DNA of 64,000 nt, from positions 1-64,000 of the forward strand of contig NZ_BDGT01000029.1 in assembly GCF_001748285.1 (NCBI RefSeq), read 5' to 3'. Source of the DNA: Thermogemmatispora onikobensis. Lineage in GTDB: Bacteria > Chloroflexota > Ktedonobacteria > Ktedonobacterales > Ktedonobacteraceae. A program made the translations under genes and the position numbers. Positions 9,401-16,694 of this stretch are shown here, one piece after another. Position 1 is the stretch's first letter. Every line of letters starts with the position of its first letter. The notes beneath the pieces were generated by a model. That model did not search any database, was not told where the DNA came from, and saw nothing but the letters and a program-made list of their open reading frames with translations.

Positions 9401-9987
9401 GCCTGGTATTTGGGCTGCCAGAGGAGGCTGATCCGCGGCGAGAGCGCTGGGGAATGCTCTCCATGCGCGAGGTGGCCAAGGCAGTCAACTTTGGCCTGCT
9501 CTATGGCATGGGACCGGCCAGCCTGGCGCGGCGGATCGGAGTCTCGCTAGAGGAAGCCCGACTGCTGATGGAACGCTTCTTTGCCGCCTACCCGCGGGTC
9601 AGCTCCTGGTTGCAGCGGGCCAGCCGGCAAGCCTTGCGGCGGGGAGAAGCGCGCACCCTGGGCGGGCGCGTGCGTTGGTTCAAACGGCAGCAGGCAGGAG
9701 CAGAGCCACCGGGCCTACTGGAGCGGGCAGCGCGTAATCATCCCATCCAGGGCACCAATGCCGATATCCTCAAGCAGGCGCTGGCCCTGCTCTGGCAACG
9801 GCTGCCCGTGGAGGTCCACGTGGTGCTGGTGGTCCATGACGAACTTGTGCTGGAATGCCCGAACGAGCGGGTGGAAGAGGCCATCTGTATGCTCCAGCAG
9901 TCCTTGATGGATGCGTGCCGGGAATGGTTACCGACAGTCGCCTTACCGGAGCCAGAGGTGTGCTGTGCTCCCTGGTGGAGGAAATGA
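6478..9987 (+). CDS. Primase-like (CHC2 + TOPRIM) / 3'-5' exonuclease / family A DNA polymerase fusion
   Basis: 1,169 residues. The start at 6478 follows AAAGGAG at 6466-6472; longer frames would read through the inverted repeat. Domains in order: CHC2-type zinc finger (C48, C51, C70 and H73 or C77, then GDALTFL); helical linker; TOPRIM (E275-G-E277, then D322-Q-D324); a small Cys cluster (CQCCGKP near residue 437); DEDDy exonuclease (D545-C-E547, D619, Y702/D706); polymerase A with HADFRQVGARSGRI, motif A (D941, E946), motif B (R997, K1001, NFGLLYG to 1010) and motif C (H1120-D1121-E1122). All key exonuclease and polymerase residues are present. It probably primes, proofreads and replicates the element. 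It resembles a bacterial counterpart of the apicoplast primase-polymerase polyprotein but lacks a helicase domain, which the upstream ATPase may supply. Confidence 0.9.
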   Translation: MSASPATFVRSTFMRSLAEIDLVHLIQQETGLQFSHPVGKDRVAKGPCPWCGGRDRFGIVTATQPQRFYCGWHGQGCLRHGDALTFLALWKGWSRAEARAWLGCWEEERGLLAAAGAASQGSVAADAPPPQQWQEAGRALLEQAQRWLWTEQGAVARAYLARRGLREETVRRLGWGYLPAGVPLGQLARPETWGLTDREPDRPLRLPVGLVIPWESAGALWKLVFRRVEQGQVEHRRVASARAGRSWRYWTLPGSRPCLYRLDRLQAGQPVVLVEGEIDVATLEQEVGELVVCVGTGGAAGARSPTWVERLHQAACVLVAFDQDPQGQGAIAARYWLEALGARAWLWQPISKDVNEMLQAGQDLRAWVQAGLVLAQAATALPAASELQPSEQEPEQDHLTRATRAPEDMPALAADEERSGSPVDSMPPPLPEEEGCQCCGKPAHWVDPDDRPCCEEHVLPWDLTPLVSRGLFERLRSAAWTWEHLVRAVAPSAAPEGADGHGQPATSLPEQESSAEDAEQLEYTALLLYELVLRIRSGSAWVGLDCETTGLSPRRDRLITVTFGQPGLVFLLDLRLFWTIPAEEQARWKREIQALFALLGQAAAEAQTVLTWVGHHLKFDWQFLAQQLGVFLVPPGPSVSTRLYDTMLVEQVLRNGDDCSWSLEATAQRYGVAVSKVERPWFVGLDHRMAWQESLPEPQLRYLVQDVLVPLAIAAQQQERIRRVGVERIVQLEHDALPIVAEMERHGVLIDQVSWQRLARRQQERLERIEADLTATLGTIWAEWKERQEPLRQLHLLEGSAASPAAVRFSLHILQQVREALEVVCGAPLSGLSEEALAPFADRAEVQAYLEWRKLQHWCTTFGESFLRYVEEDGRIHADFRQVGARSGRIICQTPNLQQIPRRSVGEPGDAGPEEEDEILVAGALRRCFVAPPGAKLLTVDLANIELRILAECAHDERMLTAFAAGKDLHSETARLVFGLPEEADPRRERWGMLSMREVAKAVNFGLLYGMGPASLARRIGVSLEEARLLMERFFAAYPRVSSWLQRASRQALRRGEARTLGGRVRWFKRQQAGAEPPGLLERAARNHPIQGTNADILKQALALLWQRLPVEVHVVLVVHDELVLECPNERVEEAICMLQQSLMDACREWLPTVALPEPEVCCAPWWRK

Positions 9988-10110
9988 GACCGGAGCCTCT
10001 CTGCGTCCATGCACCTTCCCAGCCGCTTCCCGCCTGCCTCCCATGCACTTCCCCCGTTCGTTCGTGCTGCGAAGCAAATGAAAGAGCCTATCAGGACGAA
10101 AGGAGCCAAC

Positions 10111-10386
10111 ATGCACGACGCTTTTTCCTTCACCATCCTTTGGGGACTGCTCGCGCTCTCCCTGGGCGTTTTCATCTGGTACGTGCTGGCCGCCTGGCGC
10201 CACTGGCGCCAGGTCGAGCAGGACTTTCAGGAAAGAGAGGAGCGGTATCGGCAGTGGGTGGAGGAGGACCGAGAAGCGGGGTTCCTTGATGATAACGATG
10301 CAGAGTTGCTCTTAGACAACTCTGCTCGGGCCTCTCGCTGGGTCGCGCGCCACTGGCGCCAGCGCCAGCAGGAGCAGCAGCCATGA
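10111..10386 (+). CDS. Small single-pass membrane protein
   Basis: 91 residues; SD AAAGGAG lies 5 to 11 bases ahead of the ATG at 10111. A hydrophobic segment at about residues 6-28 is followed by a long charged helix (WRQVEQDFQEREERYRQWV) and a basic Gln-rich tail, giving a membrane anchor with a cytoplasmic coiled coil. Its stop overlaps the start of the transglycosylase gene (ATGATG), so the two are translationally coupled. No family is recognised. Confidence 0.65.
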   Translation: MHDAFSFTILWGLLALSLGVFIWYVLAAWRHWRQVEQDFQEREERYRQWVEEDREAGFLDDNDAELLLDNSARASRWVARHWRQRQQEQQP

Positions 10387-12380
10387 TGGTTCCTCCGATG
10401 TTTACCAGGGGTGCCCGGGGAGGTGGGCAGATCCTGACTCGAGAGGGGGTGGAGATCTCCACCCCGGCGCTCTTTCCCGTTGCCTCCCTGATCACGGGAG
10501 GCACGCCACGCGGAGGTGGGATCTGGAAATGGGTGCTCCATGCCCATCCACAGGGGCTGCTGCGCCAGCAGAGGCCCATCATGACCCAGGTCCTCCACTT
10601 CCTGGATTTCCCCCTCAGTCCTGGCGAACTTGCCCGGTGGCGGCAGCGTCCCTTGCGCGAGCACTATCAGGCCGCCTTTCCTGAGCTGCACTATCGGGCG
10701 CCTCTCTTCTGTGACTCTGGAGGCTTCCGGCTGCTGTGGAATAGTCAGCTCGACCTTTCGCGCTATGGACTGGAAGCCACGCCGCAGACCATTCTGCGCT
10801 TACAGCAGGATTTCGGGGCCAGTCTCCTTGCCACCCTCGATTATCCGCTCCCATCCGGGCTGGTGCGCGCAGAGGCCGAGGCGCGTATGGCGCGCAGTCT
10901 GGCCAATGTGGGGATCACCCTGCGCCTGCTGGCGGAGCAGTCTGGCCCTCCCCCGTTCGTGTATGCGGCGGTCCATGGGCAGACCCCCGACGACCTGCGC
11001 CACGCGGTGCAGCGCGTCTTTGCGCTGCGCGAGGCCGAGGGGCTGCAGCGCATCCCGCTGGGGATTGCCATCGGTTCGCTGGTGCCGTTGCGCCTGCGGG
11101 GGGCCGAGAAGCTGCTGACCATCATCGACCTGGTGCAGGCCGCCATCGAGGGCATTCCGGCAGCCGAGCGGCCCACGACCCCGGTGCACCTGTTTGGGGT
11201 CACAGGCACGCTCATCCCGCTGCTCGCCTATCTTGGAGTGGATACCTTTGACTCCAGTACCTACGTGCAGATGGCGCGGAGCTTCCGCTATCTCGATCCA
11301 GTCAGGCACCGCTTTGTGCCGGTGCTCGAACTCCAAGAGCTGGCCTGTAACTGCCCGGTGTGTCAGACCAGCTCGCTCGCGGAGCTGCAGGCGGGGCTGA
11401 CGTCCCTCACCCCGGCGGGCCGCCCGTTAGAGACTGGCACCCAGAAGAGTCGGTATTATGCCGAGGTGGCGCTGCACAATCTCGAGCAAGATCTTCGCCT
11501 GGTGGAGGAGGTGCGCCAGGCGGTGGCAGCAGACGCCCTGGCGGACTTTCTGCTGCGCTGGGTGGAGGGGCATGAGCGCCTCCGAGAGGCTCTGGCCCGG
11601 CTTCAGCAGCGAGACGAGCGCTTGCGCCGGCTCGGCTCGAGGCGTTCGTTTGGTGGGACCAGTCAGCCCAGCTTGCCAGCGGGGACCGGTGGCCGTCGGG
11701 CCGTCTCCCTGGCCTACACCCCCGAGGCATTCAACATCGAAAGCCGGGGCTATGCTCCCCCGGCGGACAAGCGGGTGTTGCTGGTGTTGCCCTGCTCGGG
11801 AGAGAAACCCTATTCGCAGTCGCGCACGCACCGCTACGTCAGAGAGCGGCTGCAGGCGGCACTCGGTGACCGACTGCACAGCATTCACTGGGTGACGCTC
11901 TCGGGCCTGTATGGGCCGGTGCCCGAGGAGTGGGAGCAGGTCCCCGAGGTGCTGGGCTACGACTTCCGGTTGGAGGGAAGCAACCAGCAGCACATCGAGC
12001 TGGTGGCCGGGCGGCTGACCCGCTATCTGGAGCGCTGGGGAGAGCACTACGTGGCCTGCCTGGGGTATGCGACCAGTCGAGCCTACCGGCAGGCGATGGA
12101 GCTGGCGGCGCGCCGCACGGGCCGGCTGGAGGTGTTGCCCTGCAAACCGAAAGCCCGTCGACTGACCGCCTTCTTTCGCCAGGAGCATCTGGAGGAGCTG
12201 GTGGCACGTCTCCGACTTGAAACGAAAGGAAGGAAACAGGATGGCAGACCACGAGCGCCACATGGAGCCGCCGTCTCCCGAGCAGCTGGCGCGCGAGAGG
12301 ACCCTCTTTGCCTCCTTGAGCGCCATCGAGCGCGGCGACTTCGCCACGATGGACGAGATCTTGCAAGAGGCCATGAATGA
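10383..12380 (+). CDS. Guanine transglycosylase fused to archaeosine-synthase (ArcS/DUF5591) domain
   Basis: 665 residues. The N-terminal domain (about 1-430) is TGT/DpdA-like: an RGG..EISTPALFPVA opening as in archaeal TGT, the pocket Asp in CDSGGF (D111), the nucleophile in VDTFDSSTY (D290), and zinc ligands C322, C324, C327 and H365. The C-terminal domain (about 460-610) is DUF5591 and carries the complete ArcS signature PC-x3-KPY-x2-S-x2-H at P470-H483. ArcS attaches lysine to preQ0 on tRNA in archaeosine synthesis. There is no PUA RNA-binding domain. The protein could exchange guanine for preQ0 and then modify it, on DNA or tRNA. The last 45 residues overlap the methyltransferase gene and look like read-through. 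Start: ATG 10383, overlapping the previous stop; 10386 is equally possible. Confidence 0.85.
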   Translation: MMVPPMFTRGARGGGQILTREGVEISTPALFPVASLITGGTPRGGGIWKWVLHAHPQGLLRQQRPIMTQVLHFLDFPLSPGELARWRQRPLREHYQAAFPELHYRAPLFCDSGGFRLLWNSQLDLSRYGLEATPQTILRLQQDFGASLLATLDYPLPSGLVRAEAEARMARSLANVGITLRLLAEQSGPPPFVYAAVHGQTPDDLRHAVQRVFALREAEGLQRIPLGIAIGSLVPLRLRGAEKLLTIIDLVQAAIEGIPAAERPTTPVHLFGVTGTLIPLLAYLGVDTFDSSTYVQMARSFRYLDPVRHRFVPVLELQELACNCPVCQTSSLAELQAGLTSLTPAGRPLETGTQKSRYYAEVALHNLEQDLRLVEEVRQAVAADALADFLLRWVEGHERLREALARLQQRDERLRRLGSRRSFGGTSQPSLPAGTGGRRAVSLAYTPEAFNIESRGYAPPADKRVLLVLPCSGEKPYSQSRTHRYVRERLQAALGDRLHSIHWVTLSGLYGPVPEEWEQVPEVLGYDFRLEGSNQQHIELVAGRLTRYLERWGEHYVACLGYATSRAYRQAMELAARRTGRLEVLPCKPKARRLTAFFRQEHLEELVARLRLETKGRKQDGRPRAPHGAAVSRAAGAREDPLCLLERHRARRLRHDGRDLARGHE

Positions 12381-13233
12381 TGCGCTCTTGGAACAGATGA
12401 TTATTGATGCTCATGAATATTCCCTTGAAGAAGGGAACAAGTCCCCTTGCATGAGGCCGAGCTGGAGAGACTGCGCCAGCTCGTCTGGCAGGCGCTGGAA
12501 AAGGCCGGTCTGTCTCGATCTCTTTTGCGGAGCCGGGGGAGCCGCATGGGGCTATGCGCTGGCCGGGTTCGAGGTCATCGGGGTGGATTGCCGTCCGCAA
12601 CCGCGCTATCCGTTTCGCTTCCTCCTGGGAGATGCCTTGACCTGGCTAGAACAGGTGCAGGACCAGGTGGATTTGATCCATGCGTCCCCTCCCTGTCAAC
12701 GGTGGAGTCCACGGACCCCGGACCGGACCCGCCACCCGGATTGGGTCCATCCCACCCTGGCGCGACTGCAGGCGCTGGACAAGCCGTTCGTCCTGGAGAA
12801 TGTGCCGGGTGCACACCCGGTGCTTCGCTCCGCCCTCCTGCTCTGTGGCTCCATGTTCGGTCTTCCCCTTCGGCGTCATCGACTTTTCCAGAGTAATCTC
12901 CTCCTCTTTGCGCCAGGTCCCTGCCACCACGAGGTCTGCCGATATGGCGTCTATGGGCATTCAGTGTGGGTGCTGCAGCGGCAGCGGCAGCGAGAGGAAC
13001 GGGCCACCACCAGCGTGGCCCAGGGGCGGCGGGCGATGGGGCTTCCCTGGATGAGCCAGGCCGAGCTGGCGCAGGCCATTCCGCCGCACTACACCTGGTG
13101 GCTCGGCTGGCAGGTGCGCGCCGTGTTGGAAGGGGGTCGCTGCCCTAACCTGGCGCCTGACCTCGCTTCCCTGGTCACAGACAGGCCAGGGTTTCCAGAC
13201 CCTGGGAGAGCAGATCAGGGAGGAGCTTCATGA
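12241..13233 (+). CDS. DNA (cytosine-5-)methyltransferase, with odd N-terminal segment
   Basis: 330 residues from ATG 12241 (SD AAAGGAAGG, 12225-12233). The methyltransferase part begins near residue 90: SAM motif LDLFCGAGG (D93-G99), the catalytic SPPCQRWS (C152), FVLENVPG and the LPLRRHRLF (QRRxR-like) motif, and a short target-recognition region before a GLPWM..ELAQAIPP ending. It probably makes 5-methylcytosine in DNA. Residues 1-70 are an acidic helical segment. Between 12447 and about 12510 a different frame reads more naturally (HEAELERLRQLVWQALEK), so a frameshift or two overlapping genes are possible and the true start may be at 12451. The next gene overlaps its stop by ATGA. Confidence 0.8.
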   Translation: MADHERHMEPPSPEQLARERTLFASLSAIERGDFATMDEILQEAMNDALLEQMIIDAHEYSLEEGNKSPCMRPSWRDCASSSGRRWKRPVCLDLFCGAGGAAWGYALAGFEVIGVDCRPQPRYPFRFLLGDALTWLEQVQDQVDLIHASPPCQRWSPRTPDRTRHPDWVHPTLARLQALDKPFVLENVPGAHPVLRSALLLCGSMFGLPLRRHRLFQSNLLLFAPGPCHHEVCRYGVYGHSVWVLQRQRQREERATTSVAQGRRAMGLPWMSQAELAQAIPPHYTWWLGWQVRAVLEGGRCPNLAPDLASLVTDRPGFPDPGRADQGGAS

Positions 13234-13730
13234 AGCGAGAAACCCCACAGGAGAGCGTCCCCCTTCCCCTGGCACGGGTCCTGCTCCCCGTAGGCTATGG
13301 CGCCCCGCTGCATCGCACCTGCATCGACCAGGCGCTGGTATGCCTGCCCCGCGCGCTGCTGGTGGAGGTGCGCTGGTCATCGCGCTCGCGCCTCCCTGGG
13401 TGGGGAGGCGCGGCCCTCCGCCGGCGCTATGGAGCGCGCTATCTGGATGTGGGTCCCTTGCTGGGGAACAGCGCCTACCGGGAGCCGGGGCAGATCCGCA
13501 TCGCCGCCCTGCCCCAAGGGGTAGAGGTCCTGCTCCAGCTCATGGAGCAGGGCCACACGCCCTTGCTGCTCCTGTGCGGCTGCGCGGAGTATCTGCGCTG
13601 TCACCGCCGCCAGATCTGTGAGGCCGTGCAGGCAGCCGATCCGTCAGTGACCATCTGGCAGCCGGAGCAGGTGCTGCTCTGGCTGGCGAGCCTGCCTCGA
13701 CAGGAGGGACCTCACACATGTTCTGTGTGA
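13230..13730 (+). CDS. DUF488 family protein
   Basis: 166 residues, starting inside the methyltransferase stop (ATGA), hence translationally coupled. The C-terminal LLLLCGCAEYLRCHRRQI matches the DUF488 signature (LLC-x2-E-x3-CHR), and the mid region RYLDVGPLLGN resembles the conserved strand preceding it. DUF488 proteins are small, of uncertain biochemical role, and often accompany DNA-repair or modification genes. Being the last gene of the transglycosylase/methyltransferase operon, it may take part in base modification or its control; this is inference. Confidence 0.75.
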   Translation: MKRETPQESVPLPLARVLLPVGYGAPLHRTCIDQALVCLPRALLVEVRWSSRSRLPGWGGAALRRRYGARYLDVGPLLGNSAYREPGQIRIAALPQGVEVLLQLMEQGHTPLLLLCGCAEYLRCHRRQICEAVQAADPSVTIWQPEQVLLWLASLPRQEGPHTCSV

Positions 13731-13835
13731 GAAAGGAGCGCTGATACACCTGAGCATTCCTGGACCTGCAGGGAACAGCCTCCGTGTGTCCGGCAGGCCC
13801 CGTCAGCAGCAGGTAACCGAAAGGAGGAAGACAGG

Positions 13836-14270
13836 ATGGAGCCACGTGAGCATAAAGGACAGCCAGTCTCCTCTCTCCCGCTTGACCAGGAACGGTGGAT
13901 CGAGCGCGCCCGCACTGCCGGAGGCCCTCGCTTCGCCGAGCTGGTCGAGCGGCTCTGCGCCGTCGCTCCCGCAGCCTGGGTTGAGGAGCTGATCACCTGC
14001 GTGGAGGGGGTGCGCCAGGCTCTCCTGGAGGACCTCACCGCCGAGGAAGCCCTGCAGGCCCTGGCCAGGGCCACGGCACGGCTCCTGCAGGAACTGTCTC
14101 CAGCAGACCCGCGCATCGAGACCCTGCTGGCCTGGGTCGAGGGAGAGACGCCCCGATCCACCGGTTCCCGCCGGCCAGGGCACCTGCCCCGTGCGTCTGG
14201 CGCTGCGCGCGGAGGGCAGGGCCAGGTGGCCCCGGAGCAGCACGCGGCGGCTGCCACCCTCTGGGAGTGA
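13836..14270 (+). CDS. Hypothetical protein of the mobile element
   Basis: 144 residues, SD AAAGGAGGAAG just upstream of the ATG. Residues about 15-105 are an Ala/Leu/Glu-rich all-helical domain; the last 35 residues are Gly/Arg/Pro-rich and likely disordered. No family is recognised. It lies alone between the modification operon and a small CxxC protein. Confidence 0.6.
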   Translation: MEPREHKGQPVSSLPLDQERWIERARTAGGPRFAELVERLCAVAPAAWVEELITCVEGVRQALLEDLTAEEALQALARATARLLQELSPADPRIETLLAWVEGETPRSTGSRRPGHLPRASGAARGGQGQVAPEQHAAAATLWE

Positions 14271-14381
14271 CCCCAGAGCGGACCAGTGGCCGGCAGGCTC
14301 TAGCTCCTGGTCCGAGCGCCATCAGGAACCCGCCCATCAGCCAGGCAGGAAGGCAAGACGCAAGAAAGGAGAGCGGCTGAC

Positions 14382-14705
14382 ATGACAGGATCACCACCTG
14401 GACCCGCGGCAGGGGTCTGCCCCTTTTGCGGGACATCACGGGAGCAGCTCCACGTCTGGGAACAATGGCTCGAGCGCACGCTGGCCCGCGAGCGGGCGTA
14501 TCTCGACCGGCGCAAGCGTCGGGGCGTGCGCACGCCCACGGACGACGTCCTGGAAGAGGATCAACGGCAGCTGCAGACCCTCCTGCAGGTGATCCGCCGG
14601 GCGCGGGCGTGTGCCCCGCTGGCGGGAGCGTTCCCCCTGACACCAGCAGGGCAGCAGGAACCGCCCCTGCGCCCTTCCTGCTCCTCTCCCGAGGAAGGGG
14701 CCTGA
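14382..14705 (+). CDS. Small protein with an N-terminal CPFC knuckle
   Basis: 107 residues with [17 protein letters not shown] at about residues 13-18 is half of a zinc knuckle; no second CxxC follows, so metal binding would need a dimer or partner. A helical, Arg/Glu-rich middle and a Pro-rich tail follow. No family is recognised. Confidence 0.55.
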   Translation: MTGSPPGPAAGVCPFCGTSREQLHVWEQWLERTLARERAYLDRRKRRGVRTPTDDVLEEDQRQLQTLLQVIRRARACAPLAGAFPLTPAGQQEPPLRPSCSSPEEGA

Positions 14706-14764
14706 GCTGGTCCTCTGGTTGTTCCGCTCACCCCCGCTGCTTCCCGCCTGGTTCCCGTGCCGTT

Positions 14765-14793
14765 CCCAGGGATCACCGTGAGTGATCCCTGGG
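14765..14793 (+). terminator. Perfect 12-bp hairpin, terminator-like
   Basis: CCCAGGGATCAC (14765-14776) pairs exactly with GTGATCCCTGGG (14782-14793) across a 5-base loop. It is followed by a weakly T/C-rich stretch rather than a clean T-run. It separates the CxxC gene from the small gene before the recombinase and so probably ends the upstream transcript; a protein-binding palindrome is the alternative. Confidence 0.55.
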
Positions 14794-14884
14794 TGTTCCT
14801 CTGCCTTCCCACTCCTTTCCGCCTATCATGGACTATTGTTGCTCTGAGACAAGGAATGATCGCTTCTTCTGAAGGAGAAGATGT

Positions 14885-15079
14885 ATGGACCATCCGACGC
14901 ATGAGCAGTATAATTCCCAAGAAGAACCTCTTCCCCCAGAGGTCCTCGCCTTTTGTCGACTGGTCGCTCGGATTATTCGACGTGCTTTACAGGATCAATT
15001 ACTCGACGCAGAAAGAGGGTGCCCCGCAGGACTGTCGGTCTCCTCTCTGCAGGGAGAGAAGCCGGGGCAGAAGAAGTGA
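14885..15079 (+). CDS. Small protein ahead of the recombinase; candidate directionality factor
   Basis: 64 residues; AAGGAG lies 7 bases before the ATG. It is acidic at the start and basic at the end, with a central helix (CRLVARIIRRALQDQLLDA). It ends 16 bases before the serine recombinase start, so both are likely made from one transcript. Position and size would suit an excision (directionality) factor or a small regulator, but no sequence motif proves this. Confidence 0.55.
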   Translation: MDHPTHEQYNSQEEPLPPEVLAFCRLVARIIRRALQDQLLDAERGCPAGLSVSSLQGEKPGQKK

Positions 15080-15095
15080 GCGCAGGGGGTGAACG

Positions 15096-16694
15096 GTGAC
15101 TTCACCAGAGTCAGGTCTTGTCGCCGGCTACGTGCGCCGTTCCAGCGAAATGCAGAAAGACAACTATAGTCTCGAGGCCCAGAAGCGTGCCATTCGCGAG
15201 GCGGCGAAGCTGCACGGATTACCAGAGCCGGTCTTCTATGAGGACGACGAGCGTAGTGCGCGGGGAGAACACATTGCGAAACGTCCAGCTTTTAAGCGGC
15301 TCCTCGAGGACGTCCAGGCAAAGCGTATCCGGGTCGTGATCGTCCATACCCTGGACCGATGGTCCAGGAACGTGATGGTGACCTTGCAGAGCTTTCGCAT
15401 TCTCTCCCAGGCAGGCACTGCGTTCCTTTCCCTTTCGGAGCACATCGATTATTCCTCTCCAGAAGGACAATTGCAGCTGACGATTCTCGCGGCCTTTGCG
15501 GCTTACTTTTCGGACAGCCTGGCAAGGCACACGAGCAAAGGGAAAAGGGAGCGGGCTGTCCAGGGACTGCATAACGGCGATATCCCTTTTGGATATCGCT
15601 CGGGAGGGCCAAAATCGCCGCTAGAGATTGACCCAGACAAATATCCAGGCGTCCGCTTGATAGGCGAGTTGCGCATGCAGGGAAAGACTGCCGAGGAAAT
15701 TGCTACTGCCTTGAACGCGGCTGGCTACCGTACCAGCAGCAAGCGGTTTGGAGATCGACTCTTCACGAAGGATACGATTAATGCTATGTTACGGAACGAA
15801 TTCTATGCGGCCTTTGCCCCCGGCGATGATCGGGGGACCATCCGCTACAAGGGGCAGCGGTTTCGAGGCCAGCATCCGGCGATCTTCACGTATGATGAGT
15901 GGCAACACATCCGTGCTCTCTCAAAATCCTTGTGCCACGTCCAAACCCGCACGGTTGTCGTCCGGAAGATCTACCCATTTGCGGGATACATTGCTTGCAT
16001 TCATTGCGGCCTGACGCTGCGCTGTGATACGGGAAACACGCCTGCCAATCGGCGAAATTACTACCGGGACGCAGCCAAAACGCGCCGTATTCCTTGCTCC
16101 ACCAGCGGCAACTTGATGGTGCGCACCAACCTGGTAGAGGAGCAGTTTGGCCACCTGCTCAAGCGTCTCCAGTTGCCTGAACACTGGCGTGAGCACATCC
16201 GCCAGGAAATGATGGCCCAGGCGGCATCAGGAACCACGTCTGAGGCAGTCGAGCGGGAGAAGGAGCGACTGCTGCTCAAGAAGGCGCGTACGCTCAAGGT
16301 GTATTGCGAGGGGTTTATTGATGAGAAGGAATTTCAGGCCGAAATGGCCGCAACAGAGCTGGCACTCAGGAAACTGGAGGTCCCCGAGGTCAACGGGGTG
16401 ACGCTCGCAGAAGTGACCCAGGCGGGTGAACATCTGCCCGAGATGGCAGCCCTGTGGGAGATGGCCACGCCCGAGGAGAAACGGGAGATGGTGACGATGT
16501 TGCTGGAGCCAGGGGGACTGTACTACGATCTGGAGAATAAGATGATTGCGGCGCTGAAACCCCGTCCAGCCTTTCTGCCCATCTTGCGCATGCTGGACGG
16601 GGTAACTGAGTACGAGGAAACCAGAGGGCTGCTGTTGACAGCCCACTGGTGCGAGCGGAACCGACGGGATTCGAACCCGCGATCTCCTGCGTGA
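15096..16694 (+). CDS. Large serine recombinase (element integrase)
   Basis: 532 residues from GTG 15096, preceded by GCAGGGGG. The N-terminal resolvase domain contains GYVRRSSEMQKDNYSLEAQ (catalytic Ser in RRSS, about residue 12), VHTLDRWSRN and the long helix that ends in ARHTSKGKRERA. The middle is the recombinase domain (PFGYR..IATALNAAGYRT...TINAMLRNEFY), followed by a zinc ribbon (CIHCG, then a later Cys) and a C-terminal coiled coil. It would integrate and excise the element. Uniquely, its last 13 codons (RNRRDSNPRSPA and stop) lie inside the tRNA-Asp gene, so the protein's C-terminus is donated by the host site and should change when the element excises. Confidence 0.93.
   Translation: MTSPESGLVAGYVRRSSEMQKDNYSLEAQKRAIREAAKLHGLPEPVFYEDDERSARGEHIAKRPAFKRLLEDVQAKRIRVVIVHTLDRWSRNVMVTLQSFRILSQAGTAFLSLSEHIDYSSPEGQLQLTILAAFAAYFSDSLARHTSKGKRERAVQGLHNGDIPFGYRSGGPKSPLEIDPDKYPGVRLIGELRMQGKTAEEIATALNAAGYRTSSKRFGDRLFTKDTINAMLRNEFYAAFAPGDDRGTIRYKGQRFRGQHPAIFTYDEWQHIRALSKSLCHVQTRTVVVRKIYPFAGYIACIHCGLTLRCDTGNTPANRRNYYRDAAKTRRIPCSTSGNLMVRTNLVEEQFGHLLKRLQLPEHWREHIRQEMMAQAASGTTSEAVEREKERLLLKKARTLKVYCEGFIDEKEFQAEMAATELALRKLEVPEVNGVTLAEVTQAGEHLPEMAALWEMATPEEKREMVTMLLEPGGLYYDLENKMIAALKPRPAFLPILRMLDGVTEYEETRGLLLTAHWCERNRRDSNPRSPA
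16653..16694. other. Right attachment junction of the element (inside tRNA-Asp)
   Basis: The recombinase coding sequence crosses into the tRNA 3' half here, which is where the element/chromosome junction should lie. The exact crossover dinucleotide cannot be fixed without the left end, which is outside the window. Confidence 0.6.

Noticed and set aside
10383-12380. Annotation as a housekeeping bacterial queuosine Tgt
   Set aside because: Bacterial Tgt ends shortly after the zinc site; here a DUF5591 domain with the ArcS signature follows and the N-terminus is of the archaeal/DpdA type.
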